A DNA stretch of 64,000 nucleotides from CAADGU01 sp035444285 (GTDB lineage: Bacteria; Chloroflexota; Anaerolineae; Promineifilales; Promineifilaceae). Positions within the stretch are counted from its first letter, which is position 1. Each line of letters starts with the position of its first letter. The translations under genes were made by a program, and so were the position numbers. Below are positions 41,593 to 49,511 of this stretch, piece after piece. The stretch lies in the NCBI GenBank assembly GCA_035444285.1, contig DAOMOK010000006.1, positions 62,001 to 126,000 on the forward strand, written 5' to 3'. Below the pieces are notes generated by a model, which saw only the letters and a program-made list of their open reading frames with translations, was not told where the DNA came from and did not search any database.

Positions 41593-42678
41593 ATGAACAA
41601 GACAATGAAAAACAATGGGCACACACCGGCGCTGAGCAAAGCCGAAGTGTCCGTACTCAACGGCCATGGTTTTCACAAAAATGGACAAAACGGCTTAAAT
41701 GGTCTGACCATTGTCCCCGAAGTTGACGAAGTTGCGGCCGACCAACGGCGCGTGAAAGATTTGCAAAAGGTGTACGACACCGAATTCAAACCGACGCCGG
41801 CCTACAAAGCAACGATGCCGGACATGCAAAACACCAGCGAAAACCGGGGCACGGCCGTGACCATCCAGCACGTCGGCATCCATAACTTCAAAGTACCCAT
41901 GCGCGTCATCACCCGCGACGGCGGCTCGCAGCAAGTTCACTGCTCCATCACTGGCACCGTCTCCCTGGACGCCTACAAGAAGGGCATCAACATGAGCCGC
42001 ATCATTCGTACCTTCTACGAATACGACGAAAGCGAATTGACGCCGCAAACGCTGCAAAACGTGGTCGCCAGCTACCTGGACAACCTGGAAAGCTCTTCCG
42101 CCCGCATCGCCATCGCCTTTGATTATCCCCTGCTGCAAGAAAGCCTGCGCAGCGGTCTGGCCGGCTACCAATACTACCCGGTGGTGCTGGAAACCATTGT
42201 CACCCCCGATCACGGCCTGCGCCAGTTCATCCATCTCGATTTTGTCTACTCTTCCGCCTGCCCGTGCAGCTACGAATTGAGCGTTCATGCCAACCTGACG
42301 CGCGGCGTGGCCGCCGTACCGCACAGCCAGCGCTCCGTTGCCAAAATCTCAGTGGAATACAATGACGGCTTCTGGATCGAGGATTTGGTGGACATCGCCC
42401 GCGAGGCGCTGCAAACAGAAACCCAGGTGATGGTAAAACGAGAAGATGAACAGGCGTTTGCCGAACTGAACGCCGCCAATTTGAAATTTGTGGAAGACGC
42501 GGTGCGTCTGTTATATGAGGGGTTGGACGACGACGGCCGTATCGCCGACTTCCGCATCTTCGCCTCTCACAAAGAGTCGCTGCACTCCCACGACGCCATC
42601 AGCGTCCTGGTGAAAGGCGTGCCCGGCGGCTTCGACGCCTACCTGGAACCCTTCACCTACCGTTCCGTACCTACCTGA
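41593..42678 (+). CDS. folE2: GTP cyclohydrolase FolE2 (type IB)
   Basis: The ATG at 41593 lies 6 bp after AAGGAG, giving 361 aa. The FolE2 signature DFVYSSACPCSYELS carries the metal-site Cys. QHVGIHNFKVPM and SLDAYKKGINMSRIIRTFYE follow family wording. It converts GTP to dihydroneopterin triphosphate, the first step of folate and of queuosine-type 7-deazapurine synthesis, with a metal that can be Mn instead of Zn. No folate gene adjoins. An unusual N-terminal extension of about 50 polar residues precedes the family core. Confidence 0.93.
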   Translation: MNKTMKNNGHTPALSKAEVSVLNGHGFHKNGQNGLNGLTIVPEVDEVAADQRRVKDLQKVYDTEFKPTPAYKATMPDMQNTSENRGTAVTIQHVGIHNFKVPMRVITRDGGSQQVHCSITGTVSLDAYKKGINMSRIIRTFYEYDESELTPQTLQNVVASYLDNLESSSARIAIAFDYPLLQESLRSGLAGYQYYPVVLETIVTPDHGLRQFIHLDFVYSSACPCSYELSVHANLTRGVAAVPHSQRSVAKISVEYNDGFWIEDLVDIAREALQTETQVMVKREDEQAFAELNAANLKFVEDAVRLLYEGLDDDGRIADFRIFASHKESLHSHDAISVLVKGVPGGFDAYLEPFTYRSVPT

Positions 42679-42691
42679 AACCAGTAAGCAG

Positions 42692-42725
42692 AGGTGCGAC
42701 CCACTTTCAGAAGTGGGTCGCACCT
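42692..42725. repeat. 15-bp perfect hairpin, AGGTGCGACCCACTT family
   Basis: AGGTGCGACCCACTT (42692-42706) is exactly complemented at 42711-42725. It lies between folE2 and dam, close to the dam start (42736), and could both end folE2 and fold over the dam ribosome-binding region. Confidence 0.85.
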
Positions 42726-42735
42726 GAAGCTCCCC

Positions 42736-43596
42736 ATGACGGCCGTGCCCCCACCCACCACTGCCCCGAAACCATTCCTGAAGTGGGCCGGTGGTAAGAC
42801 GCAGTTGTTGAGCCAGATTGCGCCCCATTTCCCCACTGAATTCAACCATTACTGTGAACCATTTACCGGTAGTGCAGCCGTGTACTGGCATCTTTACTCG
42901 CTACGCGAGCAAGGGGTGGTGCATTTCTCGGATGTTCATCTGGCCGATAGCAACGCCGAATTAGTCAACTGCTACCAGGTCGTCCGCGATGAGGTGGACG
43001 CTCTCATCGAACAGTTAACGCAGCACCGCCAGCAGCACCAACAAACGTATTACTACCAGATACGCGCCCAAAACACGGCCGAACTTTCACCGGTGGCCCG
43101 TGCCGCCCGGCTCATATACCTCAACAAAACGTGTTACAACGGCCTCTACCGGGTCAACCGCGCCGGGCAGTTTAATGTGCCCATGGGTCGTTATAAAAAC
43201 CCGGCCATCTTTGACACCACCGCTTTACAGAGTGCCAGCCGCGCCCTGCAAGGCGTGGAAGTTGTTCAGGCTGATTTTCGGGAACTGCTGCATTGGGCAC
43301 AGGCGGGTGATTTTATCTATTTTGACCCGCCCTATGCGCCGCTCTCCAAAACGTCTAGTTTCACCAGCTACACGGCCGATGCCTTTGGTGAACAAGAGCA
43401 GGTAGAATTGGCCGCCGTGTTACATGAACTAGACCAACGCGGCTGCAAAGTGATGCTGAGTAATTCCTGGACGCCCGCGATACTGGCTTTGTACCAGGAT
43501 TTCCACTGCCTGGAACTGAAAGCCAGCCGCGCCATCAATTCCAAAGCCAGCAAACGCGGCCCGGTGAGTGAACTATTGGCGCTCAATTACCCATAG
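42736..43596 (+). CDS. DNA adenine methylase (Dam family)
   Basis: The start at 42736 (MTAVPPPTTAPKPFLKWAGG) gives 286 aa; the longer frame translates the hairpin before it. Family motifs: SAM-binding FLKWAGGKTQLL and EPFTGSAAVYWHLYSL, the target-domain NKTCYNGLYRVNRAGQFNVP and the catalytic DPPY in FIYFDPPYAPLSKT. It transfers a methyl group to N6 of adenine, normally in GATC. There is no restriction gene next to it, so it looks like an orphan methylase. It starts with an octamer copy. Confidence 0.93.
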   Translation: MTAVPPPTTAPKPFLKWAGGKTQLLSQIAPHFPTEFNHYCEPFTGSAAVYWHLYSLREQGVVHFSDVHLADSNAELVNCYQVVRDEVDALIEQLTQHRQQHQQTYYYQIRAQNTAELSPVARAARLIYLNKTCYNGLYRVNRAGQFNVPMGRYKNPAIFDTTALQSASRALQGVEVVQADFRELLHWAQAGDFIYFDPPYAPLSKTSSFTSYTADAFGEQEQVELAAVLHELDQRGCKVMLSNSWTPAILALYQDFHCLELKASRAINSKASKRGPVSELLALNYP

Positions 43597-43605
43597 TTTT
43601 TGTTC

Positions 43606-43652
43606 GTAGTAGGCGCTTTATCGCCTTCTGACGGCGATAAAGCGCCTACTAC
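43606..43652. repeat. 20-bp perfect hairpin, GTAGTAGGCGCTTTA family
   Basis: GTAGTAGGCGCTTTATCGCC (43606-43625) is exactly complemented at 43633-43652, with a 7-nt loop. It occupies the dam-to-permease gap and ends 7 bp before the permease ATG. The stability suggests control of readthrough from dam. Confidence 0.85.
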
Positions 43653-43659
43653 AAACGAT

Positions 43660-46233
43660 ATGATCAACAACCGCCCCCTCTACCGCACCGCTTACCGCCG
43701 CCTCAGGCGACGGCCGTTTCAGACCATCCTCTTCATCCTGGGTGTGGCCATTGGCGTGGCTATGATGGTCTCCATTGACCTGGCCAGCCAATCGGCCAGC
43801 CGCGCCTTCCAGCTTTCCACCAACGCCATCACCGGCAAGGCCACCCACCGCCTGGTCAGCGGCGGCAATCCAGGCGGCGGCCTGGACGAGGCGCTCTACA
43901 CCCAACTGCGCGTGGAGCAGGGCATTGCCCCCGCCGCGCCCGTGGTGGAAGGGTATGTGCAGGCCGCCGAACTGGACAACCAATTGATGCGGCTGGTAGG
44001 CATTGACCTCTTTGCCGAGCCGCCTTTCCGCGACTATTTTGGCGCGCCCGGCCAATCGGTAGGCGGCGCCGGCGAAGCGTTGGGCGCGTTTCTGGCGGAA
44101 CCCCATACGGTCATTCTGTCTGAGCCGGTGGCAGCACGTAACGGATTGGAATTAGGGGATGAGGTGACGGTGACGGTCAACGGCCGTACTACCCCCCTGC
44201 GACTTGTTGGCCTGCTCACCCCCAGTAATGAGGTCAACCGCCGCGCCCTGGGCGGCCTGCTCTTCACCGACATCGCCAATGCCCAGGAGATATTGGACAT
44301 GCACGGCCGTCTCAGCCACATTGACATCATCCTGACAGGCGCGCAGGCAGAGGCCCTGACCCCCACGCTGCCGCCTGGCGTGCGCCTGGAAACGGCCGCC
44401 GCCCGCAGTAACACCATCCAGCAAATGACCGCCGCCTTTGAACTCAACCTGACCGCGCTCAGCCTGCTGGCATTGGTGGTGGGTATGTTCCTCATCTACA
44501 ACACCGTCAGTTTTAGCGTCGTGCAGCGACGGCCGTTGTTCGGTATTTTGCGCAGTCTGGGCGTCACCGGCGATCAGCTACTGCGCCTCATTCTGGTGGA
44601 AGCGGCTGTCCTCAGCCTGATCGGCGGGCTGTTAGGGCTGGTCGTCGGCGTCATTTTGGGGCGGGGTATGGTGCGCCTGGTCACACAAACCATCAACGAT
44701 CTTTACTTCACCTTGAACGTGCAGGATGTGACCATTCCGCCACAATCACTGGTAATTGGGCTGAGTCTGGGCATATTGGCCGCTGTGGGCGCGTCGCTCT
44801 TACCGGCCTGGGAAGCCATGCAAACGACGCCGGCTACCGTCCTGCGCCGCTCCACCCTCGAAGGCAAAACACGCCGCCTGCTGCCCTGGCTGCTCATTGG
44901 CTGGCTGATTTTGCTGTTACTTGGCGCTTTACTACTGCGCATTCCCGGTTCTCTGATCACCGCTTTTGCCGGGCTGTTTGCCGTGTTGTTTGGTTTTGCC
45001 CTGCTGACGCCGCCGCTCACGGCCGTGCTCATGCCCCTCATCACCCCCCTCAGCACCCGGCTGTTTGGCGTCTTGGGACGCATGGCCCCCCGTGACATTA
45101 CCCGCTCCCTCAGCCGCACATCCATCGCCATTGCCGCCCTGATGGTGGCCGTCTCCGTCATCGTCGGTGTTTCCGTGATGATTGGTTCCTTTCGCAATAC
45201 CGTGGAAGTCTGGCTCAATGACACACTACAAGCGGACATCTTCATTGCCACACCGCGCCTGACGAACAGTGAAATTGGGGGGACGCTGGCAGCCGATGTG
45301 GCGGACACGGCCGTGACCACCCCCGGTATCACCTGGGCCGTCACCGCCCGCGAATTGCCTATCACCCTGCCCGCTTATGACCTGGCGACTGACCTGATTG
45401 CCGTAGACGGCGATGTCTCCAACGGCAATCGGCGCTACCTGTGGCTGGCCGAGGATATGCCGTCCGCCTGGGCAAAGCTGCTGGCAGGTGAGGGTATCTT
45501 CATCACCGAACCACTGCTGCAAAGGGAAAATCTGGGCCTGCCGCCGCCGCCCATCACCATCGCCACACCGTCCGGGGAGCGCACCTTCCCCGTTCTGGCG
45601 GTGACCTATGACTACACCACTGACCAGGGGCGAGTGTACATGGGGCAATCACTATATCAAGGTCTTTGGGCGGACGAGACCATCTCCACAATGGGGCTGT
45701 TTGTAGACGAAGGGGCCAACGTGGACGATGTGGTGGCGGAATTGCAGGCGCGGTTTAACGGCCGTAGCGACCTCACCATTCAATCCAACCAAAGCCTGCG
45801 CGCCAGCGCATTGGAAATTTTCGACCGCACCTTTGCTATTACCGCCGCCCTGCGGCTGCTGGCGGTGGTGGTCGCTTTCATCGGCATCCTCAGCGCCCTG
45901 ATGAGCCTGCAACTGGAACGCGCCCGCGAATGGGGCGTGTTACGCGCCACCGGCATGACCGTGCGCCAGTTGTGGGGGCTGACGCTGCTGGAAACAGGTC
46001 TGATGGGTAGCCTGGCGGGGCTGCTGGCCCTGCCCACCGGCCTGGCATTAGCCTGGATTCTCATCTATGTCATCAACGTCCGTTCTTTTGGCTGGACGCT
46101 ACAAATGAACCTAAACCCGATCTTCTTTGCCCAGGCGTTTGTCGTGGCGCTGACGGCCGCGCTGCTGGCGGGCGTTTATCCGGCGTATCAGTTGGGGCAG
46201 ATGGTGGTGGCTACGGCCGTGCGCGAAGAGTAA
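43660..46233 (+). CDS. ABC transporter permease, FtsX/MacB type
   Basis: The ATG at 43660 (MINNRPLYRTAYRRLRRRPF) gives 857 aa. An N-terminal helix follows a basic stretch; then a MacB-like periplasmic domain (about 45-255), a first FtsX helical block (about 275-400; SLLALVVGMFLIYNTVSFSV), extra helices, a second periplasmic domain (about 510-710) and a second FtsX block (about 735-850). This duplicated arrangement is that of lipoprotein- or peptide-exporting permeases (LolCE, macrolide exporters). The ATPase at 39861 is the obvious partner. Eight octamer copies are spread through it. Confidence 0.92.
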   Translation: MINNRPLYRTAYRRLRRRPFQTILFILGVAIGVAMMVSIDLASQSASRAFQLSTNAITGKATHRLVSGGNPGGGLDEALYTQLRVEQGIAPAAPVVEGYVQAAELDNQLMRLVGIDLFAEPPFRDYFGAPGQSVGGAGEALGAFLAEPHTVILSEPVAARNGLELGDEVTVTVNGRTTPLRLVGLLTPSNEVNRRALGGLLFTDIANAQEILDMHGRLSHIDIILTGAQAEALTPTLPPGVRLETAAARSNTIQQMTAAFELNLTALSLLALVVGMFLIYNTVSFSVVQRRPLFGILRSLGVTGDQLLRLILVEAAVLSLIGGLLGLVVGVILGRGMVRLVTQTINDLYFTLNVQDVTIPPQSLVIGLSLGILAAVGASLLPAWEAMQTTPATVLRRSTLEGKTRRLLPWLLIGWLILLLLGALLLRIPGSLITAFAGLFAVLFGFALLTPPLTAVLMPLITPLSTRLFGVLGRMAPRDITRSLSRTSIAIAALMVAVSVIVGVSVMIGSFRNTVEVWLNDTLQADIFIATPRLTNSEIGGTLAADVADTAVTTPGITWAVTARELPITLPAYDLATDLIAVDGDVSNGNRRYLWLAEDMPSAWAKLLAGEGIFITEPLLQRENLGLPPPPITIATPSGERTFPVLAVTYDYTTDQGRVYMGQSLYQGLWADETISTMGLFVDEGANVDDVVAELQARFNGRSDLTIQSNQSLRASALEIFDRTFAITAALRLLAVVVAFIGILSALMSLQLERAREWGVLRATGMTVRQLWGLTLLETGLMGSLAGLLALPTGLALAWILIYVINVRSFGWTLQMNLNPIFFAQAFVVALTAALLAGVYPAYQLGQMVVATAVREE

Positions 46234-46322
46234 CCATGCGATACTTCCATTAGTGTGTGGTGCAGTGGTTACAGCCCTGAACTGCCAATGGGGATTACGG
46301 TGACAGCGAAGTGTTCCTACCT

Positions 46323-47216
46323 TTATCGCCGTGAACTTGCCCCCAGACGCAAGCGTAGAGTTTCCCACCCTCCGGCATATTTCAGAAAAACCAAAACAAA
46401 AACGATGGAAATGTTTTCTTTCAGCGTCAGCGGTTGGTAACCGGGCAAAACCCGCCGAACAGCAAAAAGAGGTGGCATAAGCCCTTGAACCAGTTCCCTT
46501 AAGGTCGGCTGTTGGGGCAGGTTTTTGTCATAGAGACCACCAGCCCTCCGCACCTCTTTTGCCCACAATTCTCGCAATGAGCGTCTGGCAGGATGCCTGA
46601 CAATAACATCCTCGGCATACACCAGATCATAACCATGATCATATACCCGGTTCCCCCATTCGGCATCGCCGCCTGATTTGAGGTCTTGCAAAAAATTGCC
46701 AACCCTATCTATGACATGCCTGAAGGTAAATGTATTGGCGCCGGCGCTAAAATGAATATCTTGCACGTACCTTGCTTGTGGAAAAGCGGCGAGACATTCG
46801 TAAAATTCGCTAATAGTGAGCTTTGCCGGATTCTGGGGGAAAACTTTGATTTGCCCTCCTATCAGGCCACAGTTTGGGGTGGACAACAACCGTTCTACAC
46901 CCCTTTCCACCCAGTCATGAGCAGGTTGGCAGTCAGAATCTGTAAAGGCGATGATCTCGCCCCGGGCAGTGGCTAACCCTTTGTTGCGGGCGGCGTAAGA
47001 ACCAATCTGCGGTTCCTCCAAAAGGATGGCGTGCCCTGGTAGGGGGTAATTTCTCACAGGATCTATGGAACCATTGTCTACGACAATGATCTCGTAGTTT
47101 TCTTGGGGATAGGATTGGTGTTGGAGATGTTGTAAACAAATCAACAACCGGTCGTAATCATTGAAAACTGGTACTATTATGGAGACGAATGGATGGTTGG
47201 TGTTTGAGAGCTTCAT
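46323..47216 (-). CDS. Glycosyltransferase family 2
   Basis: The start at 47216 (MKLSNTNHPFVSIIVPVFND) gives 297 aa. GT2 motifs: VSIIVPVFNDYDRLLICLQH, EIIVVDNGSIDP, ARGEIIAFTDSDCQPAHDWV with the metal-binding DxD-like pair, and the GGDAEWGNRVYDHGYDLVYA motif with the catalytic Asp. A C-terminal hydrophobic stretch (NISIVFVLVFLKYAGGW) may be a membrane anchor. It adds sugars to a lipid or protein acceptor. The gene lacks any octamer copy over about 1.1 kb and is less GC-rich than its neighbours, suggesting recent arrival. Confidence 0.88.
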   Translation of the reverse strand: MKLSNTNHPFVSIIVPVFNDYDRLLICLQHLQHQSYPQENYEIIVVDNGSIDPVRNYPLPGHAILLEEPQIGSYAARNKGLATARGEIIAFTDSDCQPAHDWVERGVERLLSTPNCGLIGGQIKVFPQNPAKLTISEFYECLAAFPQARYVQDIHFSAGANTFTFRHVIDRVGNFLQDLKSGGDAEWGNRVYDHGYDLVYAEDVIVRHPARRSLRELWAKEVRRAGGLYDKNLPQQPTLRELVQGLMPPLFAVRRVLPGYQPLTLKENISIVFVLVFLKYAGGWETLRLRLGASSRR

Positions 47217-47241
47217 TGACAAATAATGGTATTCAGCAGTG

Positions 47242-47403
47242 ATGGCTTTATTGGCCGAAACGCCTGCATACATCGCGGCAACAACGGCCGTGCCGGACAA
47301 TCATACCCACACCGTCTACAGCCAGGCCTGCCGCCTGGCGCTGCACGAAGCCACGCACTGCGCAGAAATTGAGGCGCTGGCAGAACAGTTGCAGAAGATG
47401 TAG
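47242..47403 (+). CDS. Short open frame (53 aa), possible gene remnant
   Basis: ATG at 47242 to TAG at 47403 encodes MALLAETPAYIAATTAVPDN and ends with ALHEATHCAEIEALAEQLQK. Codon choice looks like real coding sequence and it contains an octamer copy, but no family is recognised. It may be the C-terminal piece of a gene truncated when the glycosyltransferase next to it arrived (inference). Confidence 0.3.
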   Translation: MALLAETPAYIAATTAVPDNHTHTVYSQACRLALHEATHCAEIEALAEQLQKM

Positions 47404-47458
47404 TTGAGTAACTGGGTAATTACCCAATCACTCAATTATACCCAATTACCATCCATCA
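47404..47458. repeat. TAATTGGGTAATT-family repeat
   Basis: GAGTAACTGGGTAATTACCC is followed by AATCACTCAATTATACCCAA, giving nested complementary arms just before the methyltransferase gene. Confidence 0.7.
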
Positions 47459-47465
47459 GGTTGTG

Positions 47466-48278
47466 ATGACTACCACTCCCGAAAATACCATTCACCTGAC
47501 CGCGGCCGATACCGGCGGGCTGGGGAAAATTGAGATTCACCAGCCACCCGGCGCATTTGCCCTGACCCCGGCCAGCCGCATTGCCCTGCAAACGATTGGC
47601 GCCCACCGCCACCTGCTGGCGGGCGTGGGGCTGGATTGGGGCTGTGGCGCCGGTTGTTTGGGGATCACGGCCGTGCAAATCCCCACCGTCAGCCAGGTCA
47701 TCGGCCTGGACATTGAGCCGGCCAATATCGCCGCCGCACTGCACAATGCCGCACTGAACGGCGTCGCCGACCGCCTGAGCTTCTTTCTGGCCGACTCTTA
47801 CACCCCATTTGCTGCCGACGACCAGGCCGTGCTGGCAGCCTACGCCGGGCGTGTAGACTTCATCCTGGCGAACCCACCCACCAGCGAAGGAGATGACGGT
47901 TTTGGTTTTCGCCGGGTGGTACTGGCGGGGGCACGGCCGTTCCTGAAACCGGGTGGGCTGGTCTTTTTGAACGTATCGTACCAGTACGGCCGTGACCGCA
48001 TCCACCGCCTGACCCAGGAAATCCCCGGCTTCATCTATGGCGGCCTGCTGTCCAGCACCGACTGGGTGCCGTTTGACATGCAGCGTCCCGACCTGCACCA
48101 CTGCGTCGAGTTATACGCCGCCGAAGAACGAGCCGGCGGCCCGCTGTACGAATTCCGCCACCCCGCCGCTCCTGACCAAATTCTGAATGCGCAGGCTGCC
48201 CTGGCCCACTTCCAACAAACCGGCCAAAGCTCCCTCAGCCAATGGCAAACGCACCTATTTCGGTATGAAGGTGAGTGA
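47466..48278 (+). CDS. Class I SAM-dependent methyltransferase (MTS-type)
   Basis: The 270-aa product (start 47466, GTG also at 47463) has motif I GLDWGCGAGCLGITA, motif II acidic GLDIEPANIAAALHNAALNG and motif IV FILANPPTSEGDD, where NPP-T stands for the NPPY of N-methyltransferases. It resembles the MTS/RsmC/PrmC group acting on rRNA, tRNA or protein, but also natural-product enzymes. Substrate unknown. The YkgJ gene follows after 14 bp. Confidence 0.82.
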   Translation: MTTTPENTIHLTAADTGGLGKIEIHQPPGAFALTPASRIALQTIGAHRHLLAGVGLDWGCGAGCLGITAVQIPTVSQVIGLDIEPANIAAALHNAALNGVADRLSFFLADSYTPFAADDQAVLAAYAGRVDFILANPPTSEGDDGFGFRRVVLAGARPFLKPGGLVFLNVSYQYGRDRIHRLTQEIPGFIYGGLLSSTDWVPFDMQRPDLHHCVELYAAEERAGGPLYEFRHPAAPDQILNAQAALAHFQQTGQSSLSQWQTHLFRYEGE

Positions 48279-48292
48279 TGATTGTTTGAGTG

Positions 48293-48556
48293 ATGATTGT
48301 TATGGAATGTCGTGTTGGTTGCGGGGCTTGTTGTATCGCCCCATCCATATCCTCCCCTATTCCTGGGATGCCCCATGGCAAACCGGCCGGTGTGCGCTGC
48401 GTGCAGTTGACGCCCGACAATCGCTGTGCCATCTTTGGCCACCCCGACCGGCCCGCCGTCTGCAACCGCCTGCAAGCCAACCAGGAGATGTGCGGCGACA
48501 CAACCGAATATGCACTCATCTATCTGGCCGAACTGGAAGTGGCGACACGGCCGTAA
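48293..48556 (+). CDS. YkgJ-family cysteine-cluster protein
   Basis: This 88-aa protein has the Zn/Fe-binding YkgJ signature: ECRVGCGACC near the N terminus, then VRCVQLTPDNRCAIFGHPDR and an AVCNRLQANQEMCG end, eight cysteines in all. The family is thought to bind a metal or Fe-S cluster. It probably shares a transcript with the methyltransferase. A 14-bp direct repeat (GAGTGATGATTGTT) covers its start. Confidence 0.88.
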   Translation: MIVMECRVGCGACCIAPSISSPIPGMPHGKPAGVRCVQLTPDNRCAIFGHPDRPAVCNRLQANQEMCGDTTEYALIYLAELEVATRP

Positions 48557-48612
48557 AAAGTAATTGAGTAATTGGCTAATTGGCGTTGTAATTACACAAT
48601 TACTCAATCAGT
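48556..48612. repeat. GTAATTGAGTAATTGGC inverted repeat between convergent genes
   Basis: GTAATTGAGTAATTGG and the complement-like CAATTACTCAAT enclose a short spacer. Likely bidirectional terminator for the YkgJ and crotonase genes. Confidence 0.75.
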
Positions 48613-49436
48613 TACCCATCTCTCTCCCGCACCGCCTGCTTGAATCCCACTGCTTCCGCCCGCGCTTTGAAGGCCACCCCTTCGGGTGAATGGCGGGCCA
48701 TGCCGTCAAAGAGCGTGGCCAGCAGTTGGGTGCTTTCCAACCCCATGTTGGCATACGCCTGGTTTACCAGCAGTTTATGCATCATCAATTGGTTCTTGGG
48801 CATCCCTGCCATGCGCTGCGCCAGTTGCTCTACCCGTTCCGCAAGCTGCGCCTCTGGTACTGCTTCACTGATCAACCCAATGTGGGCGGCGGTACGGCCG
48901 TCAATCAAATCCCCCGTCAGCAGCAGCCGTTTGGCCCGTTCTGCGCCCACGCGGTACACCCACATCGCCGTCGTTGGGCAGCCCCACACCCGCGCCGGCG
49001 GATAGCCAATTTGCGCCTCCTCCGCCATCACAATCAGATCACAACATAAGGCAATATCGCTGCCGCCGGCAACGGCAAAACCGTGTACCTGGCAAATCAC
49101 CGGCTTGTAGCTGTGCCACAGGCTCATAAAACAGGCGGTGTTTTCACCCATCAACCGGTAATCCACCATCGGGTCCCAAGGCATTTCCTGGCTGCCAGGC
49201 ACCGGGCGCGGCCGTTCGGCAAAAATCTCCAGGTCATAACCGCTGCAAAAGGCCCGCCCCGCCCCTTTGAGGACAATCACATGCACATCATCATCCTGGT
49301 TGGCCTGCTGCACGGCCGTGCGCAACTCCTGCGGCATCGTTTCATTGATTGCGTTGAGCTTCTCTGGCCGGTTGAGCGTGATGCGGGCGATACGGCCGTC
49401 TCGTTCATAAAAAATCGTTTTTTTGTCATCTGCCAT
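48612..49436 (-). CDS. Enoyl-CoA hydratase/isomerase family protein
   Basis: This 274-aa crotonase-fold protein has the CoA-binding RPEKLNAINETMPQELR, the oxyanion-hole segments AGRAFCSGYDLE and FAVAGGSDIALCCDLIVMAE, and EAQIGYPPARVWGCPTTAMW, with Gly/Cys-Pro where enoyl-CoA hydratases carry the catalytic Glu. The exact reaction is therefore uncertain. Fatty-acid or amino-acid degradation is the usual setting. Neighbours give no pathway. Confidence 0.88.
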   Translation of the reverse strand: MADDKKTIFYERDGRIARITLNRPEKLNAINETMPQELRTAVQQANQDDDVHVIVLKGAGRAFCSGYDLEIFAERPRPVPGSQEMPWDPMVDYRLMGENTACFMSLWHSYKPVICQVHGFAVAGGSDIALCCDLIVMAEEAQIGYPPARVWGCPTTAMWVYRVGAERAKRLLLTGDLIDGRTAAHIGLISEAVPEAQLAERVEQLAQRMAGMPKNQLMMHKLLVNQAYANMGLESTQLLATLFDGMARHSPEGVAFKARAEAVGFKQAVRERDG

Positions 49437-49511
49437 CTTTTTTCCTCCATTGATGATTGTTTTCTTTACGCCGGTTGACGCTGGTGGAAATCAGTATACC
49501 CTCCATACCAT

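Noticed and set aside
42736..43596. Restriction-modification system around dam
   Set aside because: Neighbours are folE2 and an ABC permease. There is no endonuclease, and the ACGGCCGT word has no GATC.
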